Shown in pieces: positions 8,418 through 16,416 of a stretch of DNA of 64,000 bases. Origin of the DNA: Bdellovibrionota bacterium (GTDB lineage: Bacteria > Bdellovibrionota > Bdellovibrionia > Bdellovibrionales > Bdellovibrionaceae). The notes under the pieces are model-generated. The model saw only the letters and a list, made by a program, of their open reading frames with translations, made no database searches and was not told the origin of the DNA. The first letter of the stretch is position 1. Every line of letters begins with the position of its first letter. The position numbers and the translations under genes are program-made. The stretch spans positions 124,001 to 188,000 of the forward strand of contig CAUJGP010000021.1 of the NCBI GenBank assembly GCA_963170155.1, read 5' to 3'.

Positions 8418-10025
8418 ATGAGTTTTCGGTTTTTGGTGTTCTTACTCTTTTCAATATTTGCTTTTTCATCAGCAGGAACCTTAACAGAAGCACAAAAACG
8501 GGCTGATTTTTATCAACTCATAAACCTTATCGAAGCTCAATATGGTCCCAAAATTTATAAGAAAAATCACTTGGGCCTTGAGCTTTCTGTGCTTGCTGCT
8601 CAGTACGAAGAGAAGATTAAAAAAACGCAAACAAACGCTGAGTTTTATTATACAATGGTTCAGTTTGTGGCCGAATTTAAAGATGGGCATTTTGCCATTT
8701 CTGTTCCTTCTGAGAGGGTTTCATCCTTAGGGTTCACGACAGACTATATTAATGGAAAAGTTTTGATCGATGAGGTGGATACGAAAGAGCTCCCTCATTT
8801 TAAGTTTCAACGAGGGGATGAAATTGTTCTTTTTAATAAGCTTCCTGTCGAAGCCGAGGTAGCTCGTCTTAAACCTTATATTTCTAATGGAAATGAGGCT
8901 ACAATTACGAGAATTGCGGCCATTTCTTTAGCCCTCAGAAAGGGAACCAAATTTCCTTCTCCTCAAGGGGCAGTGGATTTAGCGATCCGAAGAGGAACCT
9001 CTGATATTATTGAGACCGTGACATTAAACTGGAAGCAAGAGGGAACGGCTATCGATGAGGACTCTTTGTTTGTTTTTCCCATGAGCACTCAATCTTTTGC
9101 TACTGACTATTCACAAATTTCAATTCGGAATTTGATTGCTGAAATTGCGCATCCTCATCTTAAGTCTTTTAGATGCTCCGGAGAAACTCGTATCGCAATT
9201 CCCAAAGATGCGACTGTTTTAATGATGAAACCTTTTGTGTCTTATTACCATCCTACTGAAAAAGGCAACATTGGCTATTTGCGGATTCCTCATTATCTCT
9301 GGGAAGGAACTCCTGGTCTTAGTAATGACAAAGTTTATGCTCAATATCTCTATGCAGTCGCTCAATTAGAAAAAAATACAGTTGGTTTGGTTATTGACCA
9401 AGATCATAATTGTGGAGGGAGTGTTGACTTGGTGGAAGCCATGGCGGCCCTTTTTATATTAAAGCCTTATGCTGGACTAGAGTTCCAGCTCTTAGCGAGT
9501 AAAACAGAGTATTTGCAATTTAAGGCTTGGATGAAGAGTGACTCCATAGAGAACACATTTGAGCAAGAGGCTTTGATGTATAACTTGAGTTTGATTTTGG
9601 ATTCATGGAAGAAGGGTGAGTATTTGACTCCTAAAACTTCTTTTCATGCTCAATATCCTGTAATGCCAGCCAATTATCAGTACACAAAGCCTATTGTTTT
9701 ATTAGTTGATGAAATGTCGGGTTCCGGTGGAGATGCTTTTCCTGGTTTGATGCAAGGGCATGGACGAGCTAAGGTTATTGGTACGAGAACCATGGGGTTA
9801 GGTGGGCATGTGGAGCAGATTCCTGGTCTTTATAATTCAGGTTTAATGTTGAATATAACTAAATCCCTTTTCTTTAGACCTGATGGTGTCGCTGTTGAGA
9901 ACAACGGAGTTCAACCTGATGTTGTGTACGTTCCTACCCGCGATGACTTTATATACGAATTCCAAAGTTATCAAAAGTTCTATTGGAAAGAGCTTTTTAA
10001 ATTAATCGAAGAGAAGTCTCTCTAG
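8418..10025 (+). CDS. Exported S41-family (C-terminal processing type) peptidase
   Basis: A 535-residue protein with a signal peptide (residues 1-19). An N-terminal helical region leads to 'FKDGHFAIS' (about 92-100), typical of tricorn/CtpA-like S41 enzymes, and a PDZ-like segment around 'FQRGDEIVLFN'. The catalytic core includes 'GNIGYLRIPHY' and 'GLVIDQDHNCGGSVD', and then 'DEMSGSGGDAFP' whose second Ser (about residue 436) is the likely nucleophile. 'GGHVEQIPG' and 'VENNGVQPDVV' close the domain. The family cleaves exported proteins, often near the C-terminus, in the periplasm or outside. It is divergent to the S8 protease gene and is followed at once by a small exported protein. Confidence 0.88.
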   Translation: MSFRFLVFLLFSIFAFSSAGTLTEAQKRADFYQLINLIEAQYGPKIYKKNHLGLELSVLAAQYEEKIKKTQTNAEFYYTMVQFVAEFKDGHFAISVPSERVSSLGFTTDYINGKVLIDEVDTKELPHFKFQRGDEIVLFNKLPVEAEVARLKPYISNGNEATITRIAAISLALRKGTKFPSPQGAVDLAIRRGTSDIIETVTLNWKQEGTAIDEDSLFVFPMSTQSFATDYSQISIRNLIAEIAHPHLKSFRCSGETRIAIPKDATVLMMKPFVSYYHPTEKGNIGYLRIPHYLWEGTPGLSNDKVYAQYLYAVAQLEKNTVGLVIDQDHNCGGSVDLVEAMAALFILKPYAGLEFQLLASKTEYLQFKAWMKSDSIENTFEQEALMYNLSLILDSWKKGEYLTPKTSFHAQYPVMPANYQYTKPIVLLVDEMSGSGGDAFPGLMQGHGRAKVIGTRTMGLGGHVEQIPGLYNSGLMLNITKSLFFRPDGVAVENNGVQPDVVYVPTRDDFIYEFQSYQKFYWKELFKLIEEKSL

Positions 10026-10119
10026 TATGAAACAAAGATCACTTTCAATAGATTGTGGTGCTCGATGGTTCAAATGGCAGGAATTAAAAGTGGTTCCTGC
10101 GGCAAAAGGGTTTGATAAA

Positions 10120-10518
10120 ATGAAATTGCGATTTTGGATGCTATTATTGATCAGTCTTTTTCTCCCTTTTCTTTCTTTTGCTGAAATACCTTCAAAAGAA
10201 CTGGTTGGGCTTTGGAGAGACTCTTCCGGCTCTCAGTATCTCTATGTGAATAAAGATCTTTCTTGGTATGGGAGAATCATTCAAAATGAAAGGCCTGTGA
10301 ACATAGCGGGTAAGATGCTTGTCACAACAAAAGGTGAGAATGAACAGGGGACTCTTGCTGTCTTCTTCAAAGTGAAAGGCGATAATGGATGGGCCAATAT
10401 CGCGTTGATCCTAGGTACAGAAGAGGAAGAAATTTCTGATAAAACAATATTAAGGTATGATCATCTAGAGCTCCACCGGCAACTTCAGAGGAGCTCTGAT
10501 TCATTGTTGGATCGATGA
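10120..10518 (+). CDS. Small exported protein of unknown function
   Basis: From the ATG at 10120 the product is 132 residues with a textbook signal peptide ('MKLRFWMLLLISLFLPFLS', cut near 'SFA'). The mature part begins 'LVGLWRDSSGSQYLYV', a pattern seen in small lipocalin-like or 'lipoprotein-type' beta domains, but I cannot name a family. An in-frame ATG at 10027, one base after the stop of the S41 gene, would add 31 residues ahead of the signal peptide and lacks a Shine-Dalgarno site, so I prefer the inner start, which has GGG nine bases upstream. The 3' end overlaps the convergent gene at 10501 by 18 bases. It probably shares the transcript of the S41 protease. Confidence 0.6.
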   Translation: MKLRFWMLLLISLFLPFLSFAEIPSKELVGLWRDSSGSQYLYVNKDLSWYGRIIQNERPVNIAGKMLVTTKGENEQGTLAVFFKVKGDNGWANIALILGTEEEEISDKTILRYDHLELHRQLQRSSDSLLDR

Positions 10519-11949
10519 TGTTGATGGAATGACCTTCAGAGAATGAATGCCGAGGATTTTGGAATACGGGGCATTAATATAATGATGAGGGTCGTCAGAT
10601 AGATCTTCCAAACCAAAGGGATTTGCAATTGAATTCACGGTGATATCCTGTTGGCCTTTTTCCTTGAGGCTGATAATTTCTTGCTCGCGGCTTTTGATCT
10701 TTGAATTAAAGCTCTTGATGATGGCGTAATCGTAAATCCAGCGCGAGTTCGCTAAGATCAAAAAGAGAATGAGAACTGATCCAAACATTTTTAATTTTAA
10801 TTTGCTGATCGCTTCTATCATACCTGATCGTAGAAGAAGACTGGTTAAAAAAAGGCAGAAAACCCAACCGATATTAAAGCTTTTACGACCATAAAAATTT
10901 CCGCTGTGCCCTAAATAAGAAGCTGACATTAAAAGACAAAGTAACCCTAGATTGAAAATCAGAGGTGTTTCTGAAATTATTTTCCACAAGGGTTTAGTTC
11001 TCAGTGATTTTAATTTGTATGTCAGGATTCCAAAAACGAAAAGAGTCAAAAGCCCTTCAGGTCGCCCTAAAAATATAACAACGCTTTCAAGCCACCATTG
11101 AATTTTAGGGAGCAAGGTTCCGGTTCCATCAGGGTATGCGATTTTTTCGCGAACTTGATTTCCTGGGGCCATCAACATGATTAAGGAGCTGCCGAGGAGA
11201 AGTCCCATGGGAAAAAGAGCGCGGAGAGAAGGAAGTACAAAAGATTTTATTCCCTTTTTTTTCAATTTAAAAAAAGGAGTTAAATAACGAAGGCCAATGA
11301 GAGCGCATAAACTCAGTCCGACATTTTCGTAACTAAAACCCAGGGCGAGCAAAAGTATCAGATTGATTAAAGAGAATCGAAACTCTTGCCCTTCCAGAAT
11401 AAATTCTTTCAGTGCGGCTAATCCGACAGCTAATATTAAATACATCCATAAATAATGAGCGGCACCGGTTGCCCAGAATATCGTTTGATAATGAGCCTTG
11501 GCGTTGATGGTCATCAGTAATAGGAGGAGAGCAAGGGTCGCCATAGAATGAGTGTTCAGATGATTCCACGAAGGTCTGAAAAAAGAGAGGGAAGAGAGAT
11601 GCTGCATTTGATTTGTAGAAGAGTCCGAAGGGATCACCACTAAATAAGAACAATACACAATAGTGACTAAAACCAGAGTGTTGATCATGGCATAAATTAA
11701 AAAGCCGTATTCATTGGAGTAAGACCACATCATCCAATGAGCGAAGAAATGAGCAAGACTACGGCCCCCCCAATTTTTATAGTAGTCAATGGCCACTTGA
11801 ATGCTATCCAGCAAAGGATTTGATCCGTTCAAGGCAGTCCAACGATAACCATAATCATCAGCCAGAAGAGGGGTTTCAAAGGTGGCCAAAAAAAAGAATA
11901 AAAAGTAAGTGAAAAATAAAACTTTAAAAGTAAAAGTGATCGCTTTCAT
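10501..11949 (-). CDS. Polytopic membrane protein, DUF6056/GT-C-like
   Basis: A 482-residue integral membrane protein with about ten hydrophobic segments. After the first membrane helix comes a short loop with 'LADDYGYRW' (Asp31-Asp32) and 'GGRSLAHFFAH', the acidic-pair-plus-Arg arrangement seen in DUF6056 and related GT-C-type glycosyltransferases that use lipid-linked sugars. The ATG at 11949 overlaps the stop of the upstream SDR gene as ATGA, so the two are translationally coupled. With the neighbouring polyprenyl-phosphate sugar transferases it probably completes a surface-glycan or lipid-sugar transfer pathway. The family call is by eye. Confidence 0.7.
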   Translation of the reverse strand: MKAITFTFKVLFFTYFLFFFLATFETPLLADDYGYRWTALNGSNPLLDSIQVAIDYYKNWGGRSLAHFFAHWMMWSYSNEYGFLIYAMINTLVLVTIVYCSYLVVIPSDSSTNQMQHLSSLSFFRPSWNHLNTHSMATLALLLLLMTINAKAHYQTIFWATGAAHYLWMYLILAVGLAALKEFILEGQEFRFSLINLILLLALGFSYENVGLSLCALIGLRYLTPFFKLKKKGIKSFVLPSLRALFPMGLLLGSSLIMLMAPGNQVREKIAYPDGTGTLLPKIQWWLESVVIFLGRPEGLLTLFVFGILTYKLKSLRTKPLWKIISETPLIFNLGLLCLLMSASYLGHSGNFYGRKSFNIGWVFCLFLTSLLLRSGMIEAISKLKLKMFGSVLILFLILANSRWIYDYAIIKSFNSKIKSREQEIISLKEKGQQDITVNSIANPFGLEDLSDDPHHYINAPYSKILGIHSLKVIPSTSSIQQ

Positions 11950-12962
11950 GTATGGGCTCCGTACCAATCTGTGAGAACATCCTTTATTCCGGAGCGAATG
12001 TCACGGGCTTGTACCTCAAAAGGAGGCTGTATTTTTCCGAAAGTAATGTCTCTTGCATTTCCTGGGGTATGGTTGAATTGTATGTAAATTTTATGCTTTA
12101 AATGAAATTCAATAATGGCTTTGATTTCAAAGATAGAAGTTGGTTTTTGACTCAGACCAAAGAGCACCTGAAGATTATTCGAGGGACTCTTGTGGGGCTT
12201 ATGAGAAGAAATCATCCCAGAGGTGATCATTCTCGCAATATCCATGGAGTGAACATAATCTCTCAGGGTGTACAAATCTCCAGTGATAGGCGTGATTTTT
12301 TTATGCAGGCCATTTTGAAGCATGATTGAAATCAATCCCATTCGTTGCCCTCTTCGGATGCGTCCATAAACTGTTGATAGTCTATAAATCACACCATGAA
12401 AGTAGCTTTTATTTTGAGACCATTCGGTTATTTTTTGCTCTTGCCGTAGTTTTAAAATTCCGTAAGGTCGTAAGGGATGGGGTTGAGAGTCTTCTTGAAC
12501 TGAAGACTGCCCTTCAAAAAGCCCTCCCGCGGAACTGGTGAAATGCAAATCCATTTTAACAAAGGCGGGTCTTTCTTGATCGATTTGAGTTAATAGATTG
12601 AGAAAGGAATGGAAATCCTTTTCTTCTTCGTCAATGTCGGTGAAGGAGGCGGCAAAACCAGCTTTTCCCGCGCTCCAAACAAAGCTGAGCTGAAGAAATG
12701 AAGGGGCCGCGAGTTCGGTCTTTTGGGAATTAAAAATTTTTTCAAAAATGAATGTTTTTAATTCGTTAAAGTGAGCTTCGATTAAGGTTTTATCTGTCCA
12801 CGGAGTCTTCACATTGTAAAAAAACTTATAATTAAATGTATTGATGAGGTAATCCCGTAGAGCACCACCGACTAACCCTTCACCGATAATCACAACGTAG
12901 TGAATCTGATTTATTGTTGCAGCTAAGGTTTTATTTTGTGAAATTTTTTGAAGAATCAACAT
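11946..12962 (-). CDS. NAD(P)-dependent nucleotide-sugar epimerase/dehydratase (extended SDR)
   Basis: A 338-residue SDR. The nucleotide fold opens with 'GEGLVGGAL' (27-35, a GxGxxG variant), a Ser-rich catalytic stretch 'FTSSAGGLFEG' lies at 141-151, and the active-site pair is Tyr167-x3-Lys171. 'YRLSTVYG' follows, typical of extended SDRs acting on nucleotide sugars. The C-terminal half carries the substrate domain. The gene ends with ATGA coupling to the membrane protein at 10501-11949 and starts nine bases after the glycosyltransferase at 12972. The substrate cannot be told from sequence. Confidence 0.82.
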   Translation of the reverse strand: MLILQKISQNKTLAATINQIHYVVIIGEGLVGGALRDYLINTFNYKFFYNVKTPWTDKTLIEAHFNELKTFIFEKIFNSQKTELAAPSFLQLSFVWSAGKAGFAASFTDIDEEEKDFHSFLNLLTQIDQERPAFVKMDLHFTSSAGGLFEGQSSVQEDSQPHPLRPYGILKLRQEQKITEWSQNKSYFHGVIYRLSTVYGRIRRGQRMGLISIMLQNGLHKKITPITGDLYTLRDYVHSMDIARMITSGMISSHKPHKSPSNNLQVLFGLSQKPTSIFEIKAIIEFHLKHKIYIQFNHTPGNARDITFGKIQPPFEVQARDIRSGIKDVLTDWYGAHT

Positions 12963-12971
12963 AAGAGCGCT

Positions 12972-13991
12972 TTAATGATCGATCGGTTCATGATTAAGAA
13001 ATTTTTGAATTAGAGCATCTGAAGAACGATCGACCATGAAAAAAAGAGGCTTACCCTGATTTTGCAGGGAGATGCTACTCAAGTATTCTATGATAATACT
13101 GAGAAGAGTTGATGTGAGCCCTCCCATAAACAGGAGGGTTAAATAAAGAGAGGTCCAGCCTCGAACAGGGATTGCTTCAGGATCATAAATTTTAAGATAC
13201 AAAAAGTGAAGGCCCAGGGCGACTGATAAAAGAATACTGGCGATTCCGATCCATGCACCCAGTCGTAATATTTTTGTTTGAGAAGAAACAATCAGGCGGC
13301 GAGCATGGCTTAATAAACTGAAAAGATTGTAGCTGCTGGTTCCGGTATTAATATATCTTTGATCTTCTAAACTCAATTTTTGAGTGGTGATTTTATTTGT
13401 GAACCAGCAGATCGCAACGTCAAAATAGGTTTCATGGCCGCAAACGCTGGCTGCAGCCCGGGCGATGGAACCTCGAATCAGTCGGAAGCTATTAAAATCG
13501 ATGACAAAGGGATTTTTAGTTATTTTTGCGATTAACTTTTTATATCCCCGTGACCCCCAATCTCTGAACAAAGATTGGTGAACGGAATCTTTGGGTTTTG
13601 CATAGACGACATCATAAGAAGAAGCGGCAAAAGCTTTGAAGAGTTCGATGAATTCGCGAGGATGATGCTGTAAATCTTCATCTAAAGTGATGAGCCAATC
13701 ACCTGTCGAATACAACACTCCACACATGGTTGCGGGATGTTGCCCAAAGTTTTTGGAAAGTTCAATCACCTTAATCCATGGGTACGCTTTGTTATTGGAG
13801 ATCGTTTTAAGAATCGCTAAAGAATCATCTTTAGCCGCATCCACTACAAAGATGGATTCAACGATTTGAATAGGATAATTTTTAGATTGCCACTCTTGTC
13901 TCACTCTTTCCAGTTGTTTGATCAATTCTTCTAAGTACTGAGCGCCGCAATAGACAGGTGTGATTGTGGATACCGAGAGAGTGCCTTCCAT
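12972..13991 (-). CDS. Family 2 glycosyltransferase with two C-terminal membrane helices (GtrB/DPM1-like)
   Basis: A 339-residue GT2 from the ATG at 13991, which has AAGGGA six bases upstream; a TTG 60 bases earlier is less likely. The GT-A domain includes 'TPVYCGAQYL', a nucleotide-binding region 'FVVDAAKDDS' and the metal-binding 'DEDLQHHP' (DXD at 104-106). Membrane helices at about 244-265 and 279-305 place it among bactoprenol-phosphate sugar transferases such as GtrB, ArnC and CsbB. It likely loads a sugar on undecaprenyl phosphate for use by the downstream membrane protein. Confidence 0.88.
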   Translation of the reverse strand: MEGTLSVSTITPVYCGAQYLEELIKQLERVRQEWQSKNYPIQIVESIFVVDAAKDDSLAILKTISNNKAYPWIKVIELSKNFGQHPATMCGVLYSTGDWLITLDEDLQHHPREFIELFKAFAASSYDVVYAKPKDSVHQSLFRDWGSRGYKKLIAKITKNPFVIDFNSFRLIRGSIARAAASVCGHETYFDVAICWFTNKITTQKLSLEDQRYINTGTSSYNLFSLLSHARRLIVSSQTKILRLGAWIGIASILLSVALGLHFLYLKIYDPEAIPVRGWTSLYLTLLFMGGLTSTLLSIIIEYLSSISLQNQGKPLFFMVDRSSDALIQKFLNHEPIDH

Positions 13992-14143
13992 GAATTTCCC
14001 TTCATTCGTCGCTTTCGTGAGACTCTTTTCCGCTGTCACCAAATCAAACAAAGATTTCGTGATAGCGATTCATTCATGATAATTCCAATACAGAAAAAAA
14101 ATCAAAGTGAAAAATGGCAGATTGAACAACCACTGTGACTTTC

Positions 14144-14881
14144 TCAGGATTGAGAAGGTCCTTTTGAAAAGAGCCGTGAAAAAGTCAGGCGCAACACCGT
14201 CAGTAAGCCTTTATAAATTTCTGATTGTGAAATTTTAGATTGGCCATGACGGCGATCCTGAAAGTGAATAGGAATTTCAAGCACGCTTTTGGTTGTTCTG
14301 CATACGAGAAAAGTACATTCCAAAAAAAAGGAATAACCTTCAGCTTTGACTTGGTGAATAGGAAGACGATTTAAGAGTGACGCACGAAACCCTCTAAAAG
14401 AGGTTGTGGTTTCCCGACAAGTAATGCCAAGAACATAACGAGATAATAAATTTGCACCAAAGCTGATCAGTCTTCTAAAGCCAGAGTAATCCAGTTTGCC
14501 ACCCTCTACGAAACGTGAGCCAATGACAAATTCGTATTGGTGAAGAGCTTTAATAATGTCTTTGATAACTTTTGGATCATGAGAAAAATCTGCATCCATT
14601 GTAATTAACTTATCATAGCGATTTTCCCGAGCGTAGCTTATGGCTTCTCGGTGGGCACTTCCAACACCGAGTTTTCCTGATCGATGACGTACTTTCAGTT
14701 TTGGATTGAGTTGAGCAATGGCATCGAGGACCTCTCCTGTGCCATCGGGAGATCGATCATCGATGACTAAAATATCAGCTTCTGGAACAGACTCCCAAAT
14801 GCCTTCGAGCAAAGGCGTGATATTTTCTTTTTCATTATAAGTTGCCGTGAAGATCAGCATTTTAGAAATCTCTGTGCTCAT
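14144..14881 (-). CDS. Polyprenyl-phosphate mannosyl/glucosyltransferase (DPM1-type GT2)
   Basis: A 245-residue soluble GT2 closely following the DPM1 pattern: 'TATYNEKENI' (12-21), 'VIDDRSPDGTG' (39-49), 'LGVGSAHREA' (71-80), 'TMDADFSHDP' with metal-binding DAD at 96-98, 'IGSRFVEGG' and 'TSFRGFRA'. No membrane helix is present, unlike the next gene. It would transfer a hexose from GDP- or UDP-sugar to a polyprenyl phosphate. It lies 54 bases downstream of radA, so it may be cotranscribed with it. Confidence 0.9.
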   Translation of the reverse strand: MSTEISKMLIFTATYNEKENITPLLEGIWESVPEADILVIDDRSPDGTGEVLDAIAQLNPKLKVRHRSGKLGVGSAHREAISYARENRYDKLITMDADFSHDPKVIKDIIKALHQYEFVIGSRFVEGGKLDYSGFRRLISFGANLLSRYVLGITCRETTTSFRGFRASLLNRLPIHQVKAEGYSFFLECTFLVCRTTKSVLEIPIHFQDRRHGQSKISQSEIYKGLLTVLRLTFSRLFSKGPSQS

Positions 14882-14935
14882 GAGGGCAAACTAGCGATGA
14901 TGTTTGTTTTTGTCAAACGCTGAGGTCTTGATATT

Positions 14936-16348
14936 TCAAAGCTTTGCAAGGCTACGGATGTCGCTGACGAAAATAAGGTTAGCTGATTTCAATTCCGAAA
15001 CAGATAAGTGTTTTTTATTTGAAAGAGGAACAACAAAATTTTTAAAACCTAGCTTGAGACCCTCTTTAACGCGAAGATCAGGAAAAGAAACGCCTCGAAC
15101 CTCGCCCGTGAGACCTAACTCTCCAAAATAGCAAGTTTTGGCATCCAAAGGTTTGCGGGCTTCTGAAGAAAGAATAGCCGCTGCAATCGCGAGGTCCACT
15201 GAAGGCTCCATAATTTTTAAACCTCCGACGACATTGGTGAACAGATCAGCTTGGTACAAGGGGACATTAAGGTGTCTTTCAATGACTGCAATGAGTAAAT
15301 TAAGACGGCCCACATCGATTCCGAGAGCCGTTCGTCGAGGCATTGCCAAAGGAGTGGGTACGGTCAGTGCCTGCACTTCGCAGAGGAGAGGACGAGAGCC
15401 TTCCACCGAAGGAAAGATCGCTGAACCAATAAGAGAGTCTCCCCGCTCTTCTAAAAAAAGCTCTGAAGGGTTGAGAACCTCTTCTAGCCCCAAGGAACTC
15501 ATTTGAAAAATTCCTAATTCGAGAGCCGGACCAAAGCGATTCTTAAGGGAGCGCAGCAGTCGATAACTATAAGAGCTATCTCCTTCAAAGGAAAGAACGC
15601 AATCGACCATGTGTTCTAAAACTTTGGGGCCAGCAATGTTTCCATCTTTGGTGACATGTCCCACCAGAATGACCGCAATTCCTTCTGTTTTCGCCATCGT
15701 CATTAAATGGCCACAGCACTCTCGAACTTGAGAAACAGATCCAGGAGCCGCTTGCAGTTCTGGCAAGTAAACTGTTTGAATAGAGTCTACAACAAGCACT
15801 TTGGGGCGTATCGATTTTGCTTGAGCAATGATGGTGTGTAGATTGCTTTCACTGGCAATGCGAATCAAAGAGGAACGGATATTAAGACGATGGGCCCTAC
15901 TGCTGGTTTGATCCATGCTTTCTTCGGCAGAAACATAAAGAACCGCTGTGGACGTTGTTTTAGGATCCAATGCATTTTGAGCAAGCCCGAGACAAGCCTG
16001 CAGGAGGAGCGTGCTTTTACCAATTCCAGGGGATCCTCCTAACAGTACCAGGCTTCCGTGAACCAATCCTCCACCTAAGACACGATTAAGCTCTGAAATG
16101 CCTGTGGAAAGACGATGGATTTGAAGGGTTTCTGGACTTTGATCCAGGGAGAGTGTTTTAAAGGGACTGGCGGTTGAAGAATTATGACCCAACGTATTGT
16201 TGAGCCAACCCCTGGAGCCTTCTGGGGATTGGATTTCTTCAACAAGGGAGTTCCAGGCGCCACAATCCGAGCATCGCCCTTCCCACTTGCTTCGTTGCGC
16301 TCCACAGTTTTGACAAGAATATATTGTGCGAGTCTTGTTTTTTGCCAT
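14936..16348 (-). CDS. radA: DNA repair protein RadA (Sms)
   Basis: A 470-residue RadA, which processes recombination intermediates and drives branch migration in homologous repair. The N-terminal zinc finger has Cys 12, 15, 26 and 29; Walker A 'GSPGIGKST' is at 105-113, Walker B 'VLVVDS' near 184, the RadA-specific 'KNRFG' at 269-273, and the C-terminal Lon-like domain ends with 'FVSDIRSLAKL'. The ATG at 16348 is taken; a TTG directly before it would add one residue. It is divergent to the lytic transglycosylase gene and heads a run of glycosyltransferase genes. Confidence 0.98.
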   Translation of the reverse strand: MAKNKTRTIYSCQNCGAQRSKWEGRCSDCGAWNSLVEEIQSPEGSRGWLNNTLGHNSSTASPFKTLSLDQSPETLQIHRLSTGISELNRVLGGGLVHGSLVLLGGSPGIGKSTLLLQACLGLAQNALDPKTTSTAVLYVSAEESMDQTSSRAHRLNIRSSLIRIASESNLHTIIAQAKSIRPKVLVVDSIQTVYLPELQAAPGSVSQVRECCGHLMTMAKTEGIAVILVGHVTKDGNIAGPKVLEHMVDCVLSFEGDSSYSYRLLRSLKNRFGPALELGIFQMSSLGLEEVLNPSELFLEERGDSLIGSAIFPSVEGSRPLLCEVQALTVPTPLAMPRRTALGIDVGRLNLLIAVIERHLNVPLYQADLFTNVVGGLKIMEPSVDLAIAAAILSSEARKPLDAKTCYFGELGLTGEVRGVSFPDLRVKEGLKLGFKNFVVPLSNKKHLSVSELKSANLIFVSDIRSLAKL

Positions 16349-16416
16349 CAACCTTGAGTAACATTAAATGATGTTAAGAGCTATCAATTTTAAGTTGATG
16401 TTCATGGAGGACGATC

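Noticed and set aside
15138-15506. 122-codon plus-strand frame inside radA
   Set aside because: It is antisense to conserved RadA coding sequence, with Arg/Ser-rich random composition.
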